This document shows, piece after piece, positions 17,385 through 23,782 of a stretch of 23,782 bases of DNA; position 1 is the first letter of the stretch; every line of letters begins with the position of its first letter. Source of the stretch: Methylobacterium sp. GTDB lineage: Bacteria > Pseudomonadota > Alphaproteobacteria > Rhizobiales > Beijerinckiaceae. The position numbers were made by a program, and so were the translations under genes. The notes beneath the pieces were generated by a model, which did not search any database, had not been told where the DNA came from, and saw only the letters and a program-made list of their open reading frames with translations. The stretch lies in the NCBI GenBank assembly GCA_020252865.1, contig JADCCH010000215.1, positions 1-23,782 of the forward strand, given 5' to 3'.

Positions 17385-20300
17385 ATGAAGGGCGGAATCA
17401 ATCTCTCGGCCTGGGCTGTTCGGCATCAGGCGCTCGTTCTCTTTCTCATCCTTGTTATCTTGGCGGCGGGCATCATGTCCTATATCCGCCTCGGCCGCGC
17501 GGAAGACCCCTCCTTCACCATCAAGGTGGCGACCATCACGGTCGTCTGGCCCGGTGCCACGGCGCAGGAAATGCAGGAGCAGGTGACCGAGAAGATCGAG
17601 AAGAAGCTGCAGGAACTGCCCTATTTCAACCGGGCCGTGACCTATTCGAAGCCCGGGTTCTCCGCGATTCAGATGGAATTCAAGGATTACACGCCCGCAA
17701 GACAGGTGCCGGAGCTCTTCTACCAGTTGCGTAAGAAGCTCAACGACATCCGCAGCGACCTGCCCTCGGGCATCATCGGGCCCAATGTCAATGACGAGTT
17801 CGGCGATGTCGATTCCATCCTGCTGATGATCACCGGCGACGGCGCGGATTACGCGAAGCTCAAGAGCGTCGCGGAGGACCTCAAGCGCGAGATGCTGCGC
17901 GTGCCCGACGTGGTGAAGGTGAACCTCTACGGCACGCAGGATGAGCGAATCTTCGTGGAATTCAGCCATGTGAAACTCGCAACCCTCGGCGTGCCGGTCA
18001 CCGCGATCTTCGAGGCCATCGCCCGGCAGAATGCCGTGAATCCCGCCGGCACCTTCGAAACGGCGGCGCAGCGCATCCCGCTGCGCGTTTCCGGCGCGCT
18101 GGACGGCGCAGCGGCCGTGGCGGCGATTCCGATCGAGGCCGGCGGCCGCACCTTCCGGCTCGGCGACATTGCCCATGTGACGCGCGACTTCAAGGACCCG
18201 CCGGATTTTCTGATCCGCCAGAATGGCAAGCCTGCCGTGGGTCTGGGCGTGGTGATGCTCAAGGGCGCGAATATCGTGATCCTCGGCCAGGCGGTGGACG
18301 AGGCGCTCGCCGCCTTCAAGGAGAAGCTCCCCATCGGGATCGAGATCGACCAGATCGCGAACCAGCCGCATGTGGTCTCCACCTCCGTGCGCGAATTCCT
18401 GCGCGCCTTCATTGAGGCGTTGCTCATCGTGCTCGCCGTGTCGTTCCTCTCGCTCGGCTGGAGGACCGGGCTGGTGGTCGCGCTCTCCGTGCCGCTGGTG
18501 CTCACGATCGTCTTTGTCCTGATGGATGCTCTGGGCATCGACCTGCACCGCATTTCGCTCGGCGCGCTCATCATCGCGCTGGGTCTGCTCGTCGATGACG
18601 CGATCATCGCGGTCGAGATGATGATGGTGAAGCTGGAGGAGGGGTGGGACCGGCTGAAGGCCGCGGCCTTCGCCTGGGAATCGACCGCCTTCCCGATGCT
18701 CACCGGCACGCTGGTGACGGCGGCCGGCTTCCTGCCCATCGGCCTCGCGAACTCGGCGGTGGGCGAATATACGGGCTCGCTCTTCATCGTGGTGGGCCTC
18801 GCGCTTGTCGCCTCCTGGTTCGTGGCGGTGGTGTTCACGCCCTATCTCGGCGTGAAACTGCTGCCGGAAATGAAGGTCGAGCGCGACGAGAATGGTCGCC
18901 CCATCCTGCACCATGGCCATGCGGCGATGTATGACACGCCGATGTATTCGCGCCTGCGGCGCGTGGTGGCGTGGTGCGTGGAGCATCGCGGCAAGGTGAT
19001 CCTCGCGACCATCGGCATCTTCGCACTCTCGATCGTAGCGTTCGGCCGCGTGCAACAGCAGTTCTTCCCGCTTTCCGAGCGCCCGGAACTCTTCCTCGAG
19101 ATGCGCCTGCCGGAGGGCTCGTCCATCGGCGCGACAAAGAAAGTCGCGGAGGAAGCGCAGACATTGCTCTCGGACGATCCGGATGTCATCCATGCCACGA
19201 CCTATATCGGAGAAGGGTCGCCGCGCTTCTGGCTCGGACTGAACCTCGTGCTGCCGAACGAGGCCTTCGCGCAGACCGTCATTCTCACCAAGGATGTGAA
19301 GGCCCGCGAGCGCATCAAGGCCCGGCTCGAGAAGGCCATTGCAGAGGGCGCGTTGGCCGCGGCCCGCGTGCGTGTCGATCGCTTCAATTTCGGGCCGCCC
19401 GTCGGCTTCCCCGTGCAGTTCCGCGTGGTGGGTGCCGATCCGATCGAGGTGCGTCGCATCGCCTATCAGGTGCGCGAGACCATGGCGCGCAACAGCAAGA
19501 TCCTCGATCCGCATCTCGACTGGAACGAGATGATGCCCTCGATCCGCCTGATCGTGGATCAGGATCGCGCCCGCGCCTTCGGGCTTGACCCGACGGCCAT
19601 CGCGCAGAGCCTGCAGACTCTCGTATCCGGCGCGCCGATCACCACCGTCCGGGATCGCACGGAAAGCGTGCAGGTCGTGGCGCGGGCCGTGCCGGGCGAG
19701 CGGCTCGACCCGACGCGCCTCGCGGATTTCACGCTCACCGCCCGCAACGGCGTGCCGGTGCCGCTCGCGCAGGTCGCGCGCATCACTTACGAGCATGAGG
19801 AGCCGATCCTGTGGCGGCGCAATCGTGACATGTCGATCACGGTACGTTCGGACATCATCGACGGTGTTCAGGCCCCGGATGTGACGAACGAGGTCTGGAA
19901 GGCACTGCAGCCCATTCGCGATGCGATGCCGCAGGGCTATCGACTCGAGATCGGTGGCGCGATCGAGGAATCGGCCAAGGCCAATGCCTCGATCTTCAAG
20001 CTCTTCCCCGTCATGTTCATGGTGATGCTCACGCTGCTGATGTTCCAGCTTCAGAGCTTCTCGAAGCTGCTCCTCGTGTTCTCGACCGCCCCGCTGGGGT
20101 TGATCGGGGCCTCTCTGGCCCTGAACCTTGCGAACAAGCCCTTCGGCTTCGTGGCCTTGCTCGGGCTCATCGCGCTCGCGGGCATGATCATGCGCAACAC
20201 GGTGATCCTGGTCGACCAGATCGACCATGATCTCGATAGCGGCCTGCCTTTGCGCGAGGCGATCGCCGAAGCCACCGTGCGCCGTGCGCGGCCCGTGGTG

Positions 20301-20555
20301 CTCACGGCACTCGCGGCCATCCTCGCGATGGTGCCGCTCTCGGGCTCGGCCTTCTGGGGCCCGATGGCCTTCACCATCATGGGTGGGCTGTTCGTCGCCA
20401 CCTTCCTCACTTTGCTGTTCCTGCCGGCGCTCTATGCCCTGTGGTTCCGCAAGAAACTGAAGGCGGATGACCTGCGCGCCAAGGCGCCTCCGGCGGAGTC
20501 CCCCGCGCCGGTCGCCCAGTCAGCACCCCCGGTGCTGGCCACGGCCGCCGAGTGA
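17385..20555 (+). CDS. RND family efflux pump, inner-membrane permease
   Basis: The 1056-residue protein is the proton-driven pump of a tripartite efflux system, and its size matches AcrB-like permeases. It starts with a membrane helix (about 14-33, ALVLFLILVILAAGIMSYI), then the first large periplasmic loop. Helices 2-6 lie at about 340-500, with the proton-relay acidic pair D404-D405 in GLLVDDAIIAVE. The second periplasmic loop and the last helix block follow, including MIMRNTVILVDQ and RPVVLTALAAILAMVPL. The C-terminal tail is Ala/Pro-rich. GAGGAG at 17372-17377 serves as ribosome site. Substrates cannot be predicted, but the TetR-adaptor-pump order suggests an inducible export system for drugs, solvents or host compounds. 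Confidence 0.95.
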   Translation: MKGGINLSAWAVRHQALVLFLILVILAAGIMSYIRLGRAEDPSFTIKVATITVVWPGATAQEMQEQVTEKIEKKLQELPYFNRAVTYSKPGFSAIQMEFKDYTPARQVPELFYQLRKKLNDIRSDLPSGIIGPNVNDEFGDVDSILLMITGDGADYAKLKSVAEDLKREMLRVPDVVKVNLYGTQDERIFVEFSHVKLATLGVPVTAIFEAIARQNAVNPAGTFETAAQRIPLRVSGALDGAAAVAAIPIEAGGRTFRLGDIAHVTRDFKDPPDFLIRQNGKPAVGLGVVMLKGANIVILGQAVDEALAAFKEKLPIGIEIDQIANQPHVVSTSVREFLRAFIEALLIVLAVSFLSLGWRTGLVVALSVPLVLTIVFVLMDALGIDLHRISLGALIIALGLLVDDAIIAVEMMMVKLEEGWDRLKAAAFAWESTAFPMLTGTLVTAAGFLPIGLANSAVGEYTGSLFIVVGLALVASWFVAVVFTPYLGVKLLPEMKVERDENGRPILHHGHAAMYDTPMYSRLRRVVAWCVEHRGKVILATIGIFALSIVAFGRVQQQFFPLSERPELFLEMRLPEGSSIGATKKVAEEAQTLLSDDPDVIHATTYIGEGSPRFWLGLNLVLPNEAFAQTVILTKDVKARERIKARLEKAIAEGALAAARVRVDRFNFGPPVGFPVQFRVVGADPIEVRRIAYQVRETMARNSKILDPHLDWNEMMPSIRLIVDQDRARAFGLDPTAIAQSLQTLVSGAPITTVRDRTESVQVVARAVPGERLDPTRLADFTLTARNGVPVPLAQVARITYEHEEPILWRRNRDMSITVRSDIIDGVQAPDVTNEVWKALQPIRDAMPQGYRLEIGGAIEESAKANASIFKLFPVMFMVMLTLLMFQLQSFSKLLLVFSTAPLGLIGASLALNLANKPFGFVALLGLIALAGMIMRNTVILVDQIDHDLDSGLPLREAIAEATVRRARPVVLTALAAILAMVPLSGSAFWGPMAFTIMGGLFVATFLTLLFLPALYALWFRKKLKADDLRAKAPPAESPAPVAQSAPPVLATAAE

Positions 20556-20629
20556 ACTCGACCCTTGAGGCCCTTCCCGCCATGACCTAACCTTCCGGCC
20601 AGAACAAGATCGGCGGGAGGCCGATTGGC

Positions 20630-21475
20630 ATGAGCGGGCAGGCGCCAGCACAGGCGGGCGAATTCGATTTCATCGTCGTCGGCGGCACGGCGGGCGGCCT
20701 GCTCGCCAATCGCCTGAGCGCCGACCCGGCGAACCGCGTGTTGCTGCTCGAGGTGGGCGGGGGCGACTGCTACATCTGGTTCCATGTTCCGGTTGGCTAT
20801 CTCTTCCTCATCGGCAATCCGCGCGTGGAATTCGTGCTCTTCCGGCGCGGGCCGCTGACCATGGCGCCTTCGCAGCTGGGGCTTTTCGCGAAATCCGATC
20901 CGCGTTTTTCCACCGCCAATGCGCAGTTTCATGTGCAACCCCTCTCACTCGACAAATTCGGGGAGCCACTCGGCCCCTTTGCGGCGTTGACGGCCTCGGT
21001 CTGCAACCTTCGGCCCACGAGCCGTGGCGCGGTGCGCCTCGCCTCGCCCGATCCCCTCGCCCCACCGGAGATCGACCCCAATTACCTCTCGACCGACGAG
21101 GACCGGCGGGTGGCCGTGGATTCGCTCCGCCGCGTGCGGAGGATCGTTGGCCAGCCGGCGTTGCAGCGCTTCAAGCCGGAGAAGTTCCGCCCTGGCCCCG
21201 CTCTGCACGGCGACGAGGAGCTCGTGCGCGCCGCCGGTGAGATCGGCACCACGATCTTCCACTCTTTCGGCACGGCGCGGATGGGCCTCGCGGATGAATC
21301 GATGGCGGGGGTCGATGTGTTTCTCTCGGTCATCGGCTGCGAGGGTCTGACCATCGCGGATGCCTCGGTGATGCCGATGATCACCTCCGGGAATACCAAT
21401 TTCCCCGTGCTGATGATCGCGGAAAAGGCTGCGGAACTTCTGCTTTCCGCCGACAGAAAGGCGCTGGCCGCCTGA
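20630..21475 (+). pseudogene. GMC oxidoreductase with an in-frame deletion of its central half
   Basis: Intact GMC (glucose-methanol-choline) oxidoreductases have about 530 residues; this frame encodes 281. Residues 12-65 match the N-terminal FAD-binding part (FDFIVVGGTAGGLLANRLSA, then HVPVGYLFLIGNPR). From about residue 67 (EFVLFRRGPLTMAPSQ) the match jumps to the C-terminal half. That half continues to the catalytic region with His211 in TTIFHSFGTARMG and SGNTN at 253-257. About 250 residues are missing at a point near 20820-20835, including the GGSS region that helps hold FAD. The dinucleotide motif is also altered (VVGGTAGG rather than the usual GxGxxG). An active oxidoreductase is unlikely. 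The frame is otherwise open, with GGGAGG nine bases before the ATG, so a short protein may still be made. It overlaps the next gene by one base. Confidence 0.85.
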
Positions 21476-21936
21476 TGGAACCGGCCCGCACGCCTCGCGA
21501 AGGCCTCGCGGCGGTTCTCGCGCGCGGGCTCACGCGCCACCTCTTCCAGCGCGGGCTGATGGCCCTTCCGGAGGTGGCCCTCCCCAATGGCCGGCGCGCG
21601 GATCTGATGGCCTTCTCCCGCGCGGGTGATTTGTGGATCATCGAGATCAAATCCTCGGTCGAGGATTTCCGTGCCGATCACAAATGGCGGGAATACCGGC
21701 CCTATTGCGACCGCTTCTTCTTCGCGAGCCATGGGGGCGTGCCGCCGGCGATCTTTCCGGAGGAGGCCGGCCTTTTCCTCGCCGATGGTTTCGATGCCGA
21801 GATGGTCCGGGATTGCGCGACGCCCGGTGCCATTCACGCATCGATGCGCAAGAGCCTCATCCTGCAACTCGGCTGGATCGCGGGGCAAAGATGGCTCGGA
21901 ACAAGCGATCCCGATGCCTTGAGGCCGGATCGCTAA
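21475..21936 (+). CDS. mmcB: MmcB family DNA repair protein (PD-(D/E)XK-like)
   Basis: The 153-residue protein matches the alphaproteobacterial MmcB family, named in Caulobacter for sensitivity to mitomycin C and linked to SOS/DNA repair. The nuclease-like core is visible: RADLMAF with Asp43, then DLWIIEIKSSVEDFRAD with Glu57 and Lys59, then KWREYRPYCDRFFFAS. The pattern D...E-x-K fits the PD-(D/E)XK fold; activity is inferred, not shown. The ATG overlaps the TGA of the preceding GMC remnant (TGATG at 21473-21477), so translation is likely coupled to that broken gene. It converges on regA with only 16 bases between stops, in which a run of seven T (21940-21946) may help transcription end. Confidence 0.88.
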   Translation: MEPARTPREGLAAVLARGLTRHLFQRGLMALPEVALPNGRRADLMAFSRAGDLWIIEIKSSVEDFRADHKWREYRPYCDRFFFASHGGVPPAIFPEEAGLFLADGFDAEMVRDCATPGAIHASMRKSLILQLGWIAGQRWLGTSDPDALRPDR

Positions 21937-21952
21937 AAGTTTTTTTGGACGG

Positions 21953-22528
21953 TTACTTCGGTGCGCGCTTCGCGAGAATGCGCTGGAGCGTGCGGCGGTG
22001 CATGTTGAGCCGGCGGGCCGTCTCCGAAACATTCCTGCCGCACAACTCGTAGATCCGCTGGATATGCTCCCAGCGCACGCGATCGGCCGACATCAGCTGC
22101 CCGGGCAGGGCCGGCTTCTCACCCATGCCGCCATGGAGCGCCGCGTCGATCTCGTCGGCATCGGCGGGCTTGGCGAGGTAATCGAAGGCACCACGCTTGA
22201 TGGCCGCCACCGCGCTCGCGATGTTGCCGTAGCCCGTGAGCACCAGAGACCGCGTTCCAGGATGGCGCTTCTTGATCTCGGAGACGACATCAAGGCCGTT
22301 CCCGTCGCCGAGGCGCACATCGATGATGGCGTAATCCGGCGCGAAACTGGCAATGGCGATGAGGCCCTCGTCGACGCTGGCGGCGGTCGTCACGCGGTAG
22401 CCGCGCGTTTCCATCGCCTTGGCGAGGCGCGTGAGAAAGGGGCGGTCGTCATCGAGAATCAACAGGGTGGGGATTCCACCCGTGGCGGTCATCTGGAGGT
22501 CATCCCGGGTTGTGGTCTGAACGTCCAT
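21953..22528 (-). CDS. regA: Redox response regulator RegA/ActR/PrrA
   Basis: RegA-type regulators switch photosynthesis, respiration, carbon and nitrogen fixation or acid-response genes when oxygen or redox state changes. The 191-residue protein has a receiver domain (about 20-135) with the acidic pocket LILDDD (23-28) and phospho-acceptor Asp70 in YAIIDVRLGDG. Thr in VLTGYG and Lys in YLAKPAD complete the receiver. The Fis-type C-terminal helix-turn-helix (CGRNVSETARRLNMHRRTLQRILAKR) is the highly conserved RegA effector domain. The ATG at 22528 has GAGG seven bases upstream; TTG and GTG codons just before it are less likely. It lies 21 bases downstream of regB on the same strand, the actS-actR order typical of rhizobia, so the two form an operon. 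Confidence 0.96.
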   Translation of the reverse strand: MDVQTTTRDDLQMTATGGIPTLLILDDDRPFLTRLAKAMETRGYRVTTAASVDEGLIAIASFAPDYAIIDVRLGDGNGLDVVSEIKKRHPGTRSLVLTGYGNIASAVAAIKRGAFDYLAKPADADEIDAALHGGMGEKPALPGQLMSADRVRWEHIQRIYELCGRNVSETARRLNMHRRTLQRILAKRAPK

Positions 22529-22549
22529 CACCAAACCTCTGATCCTGCC

Positions 22550-23782
22550 TTAACTGGATTCCGGATTTCCGGAAAGCGCCTTTGCTTCCTTGAAGCCCGA
22601 GCGGCTCCCGGCAGCATCTGATGACAGTCCAGAAATCTGGTATTCCGACACCTCGATACGGACGAGCTCGTTGAACAGATGGCGCGGCCACATCAGACGA
22701 ATTGTCGCACCGGTCTCCGGATCCACCCGGTTGGCTGCGTTCAGCGTGGCACCGGAGCGTTCCAGCAGCACCTTCGCGATGAAGAGCCCGAGGCCCATGC
22801 CCCCGCCGGGGCCAGCTTCCGGCTTGTTCTCGTCCCAGGGGCGCGAGGTGAGATAGGGCTCACCCAGCCGCTCCAGCACAAAGTCGGGGATGCCCGGGCC
22901 ATCGTCGCAAATCTCGACTGTCACGTCGCGATCATCCCAGCGCACGCTGATCTGCACCGCGGAAACGGCAAATTCCGCTGCGTTCTGCAAGAGGTTGCCG
23001 ATGCCATAGAGCAGACCGGGATTGCGCAGGCAGCGCGGTTCGGGATCTGGCCCCGCGCACAGCAGGGTGATCGGCGCGCCACGATCGCGATAGCGCGCGA
23101 TAACCTCCGCCACGAGGCCGGAGACCGTTACCGTGCGGAACGGCGCGGCATTGGGCTCACCGAGCGTCGTGATCTGCGAGAGAATCTGGCGGCAGCGTGC
23201 CGATTGTTCCTTGATCAGCTGGAGATCGGCCTTCAGCGCCTCGTCCTTGATCGAACCATGCAGAAGCTCGCCCGCCACCACGGCAATGGTCGAGAGCGGC
23301 GTACCGAGCTCGTGGGCGGCGGCGGCCGCGAGACCATCGAGATCGGAGATATGCTGCTCGCGCTCCAGCACAAGCTCGGTCATGGCCAGTGCCTGCGCGA
23401 GCTGGCGGGCTTCCTCGGCAATGCGCCAGGCATAAAGCCCGACGAACACGATTGCGGCCTGCAAGGCGAGCCAGAGCCAGGGTGCGAAGTAATCCGGAAC
23501 CGCCAGCATCTCCCCACCGGAGCTGCGCAAAGGCGCGTGATAAGGCAGGATGAAAGTCGTGGCCGCCATGGCCAGCACGCCGAGCACGATCGTGCGCTGG
23601 GGCGGCAGCGCCATCGCCGAGATGAGCACCGGCGCGAGGAAGAAGATGGAGAAGGGGTTGGCAACGCCGCCCGCGAAATAAAGAAGCGCCGCAAGCTGCA
23701 GGATATCCGCGCCCAGAAGCACGAAAGCGGCCGATTCCTCCATGCGATAACCGGCTGGGGCGCGCACATGCAGCGCCATGTT
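22550..23782 (-). CDS. regB: Redox sensor histidine kinase RegB/ActS/PrrB, 5' end outside the window
   Basis: The kinase phosphorylates RegA according to the redox state of the quinone pool. The ATG at 23779 is internal: the frame stays open to the window edge, and the first membrane helices of the family are missing. Counting from that ATG, the catalytic His in LAAAAAHELGTPLSTIAVVAG is residue 156 and a Cys in SARCRQIL is 196. The 40-residue gap equals that between His225 and redox-active Cys265 of Rhodobacter capsulatus RegB, so about 70 residues lie beyond the window. The quinone-linked loop reads FAGGVANPFS, matching the family GGxxNPF pattern. The N box (GIGNLLQNAAEFA), DDGPGIP and GGGMGLGLFIAK complete the ATPase domain. 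The final 40 residues are a variable tail. Confidence 0.95.
   Translation of the reverse strand, partial: NMALHVRAPAGYRMEESAAFVLLGADILQLAALLYFAGGVANPFSIFFLAPVLISAMALPPQRTIVLGVLAMAATTFILPYHAPLRSSGGEMLAVPDYFAPWLWLALQAAIVFVGLYAWRIAEEARQLAQALAMTELVLEREQHISDLDGLAAAAAHELGTPLSTIAVVAGELLHGSIKDEALKADLQLIKEQSARCRQILSQITTLGEPNAAPFRTVTVSGLVAEVIARYRDRGAPITLLCAGPDPEPRCLRNPGLLYGIGNLLQNAAEFAVSAVQISVRWDDRDVTVEICDDGPGIPDFVLERLGEPYLTSRPWDENKPEAGPGGGMGLGLFIAKVLLERSGATLNAANRVDPETGATIRLMWPRHLFNELVRIEVSEYQISGLSSDAAGSRSGFKEAKALSGNPESS

Noticed and set aside
17247..20228. A 993-codon open frame antisense to the RND pump gene
   Set aside because: Same cause: third-position GC bias removes stops from this antisense frame. 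The product has no recognisable domain and the sense frame is a complete RND pump.
21937..21952. The T7 run between mmcB and regA as a complete terminator
   Set aside because: No stem of useful length precedes the T run on either strand, so I do not call a terminator.

Overview
The window is a 23.8 kb stretch of high-GC alphaproteobacterial chromosome, most likely from the Hyphomicrobiales (Rhizobiales). The clues are a RegB/RegA (ActS/ActR) redox two-component pair, an Usg-family protein, a DUF4170 protein, an MmcB-family protein, an ScfR-type acyl-CoA regulator next to isocitrate lyase, and dispersed palindromic repeats of the kind common in that order. I see no rRNA, tRNA, CRISPR array, insertion sequence, integrase or phage gene. 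Coding density is high and base composition looks even.

Layout. (1) 1-695, minus: the start of a cation diffusion facilitator transporter, preceded by a small unassigned protein gene. (2) 881-1165, plus: usg, followed by a cluster of three consecutive palindromes. (3) 1433-4703: isocitrate lyase (aceA) and a DUF4170 protein on minus, divergent from an ScfR/RamB-type regulator on plus. This looks like a glyoxylate-shunt control unit, with an operator-like palindrome over the regulator's own -10 region. (4) 4773-9963, plus: transaldolase, a membrane GGDEF-EAL c-di-GMP enzyme and lepA. A degenerate inverted repeat then separates lepA from a convergent ABC exporter (10081-11940, minus). (5) 12134-14174: a divergent pair of cell-wall enzymes, an L,D-transpeptidase (minus) and a MepA-type murein endopeptidase (plus). 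The 3' end of the mepA-like gene is part of a 20-bp tandem triplication. (6) 14233-15393, minus: a class I/II aminotransferase. (7) 15589-20555, plus: a TetR regulator, an RND periplasmic adaptor and an RND pump, with a perfect 7-3-7 palindrome between the likely -35 and -10. (8) 20630-21936, plus: a GMC oxidoreductase that has lost its central half in frame, overlapping by one base the MmcB-family gene. (9) 21953-23782, minus: regA and the 3' part of regB, which runs off the window.

Most genes are ordinary housekeeping or regulatory genes, and I found no convincing undescribed multi-gene system. The observations most worth following are the internally deleted GMC oxidoreductase, the tandem repeat carrying the mepA stop codon, the aceA/scfR intergenic operators, the TetR operator, the opposed pair of peptidoglycan enzymes sharing a 148-bp control region, and the palindromic repeat clusters.
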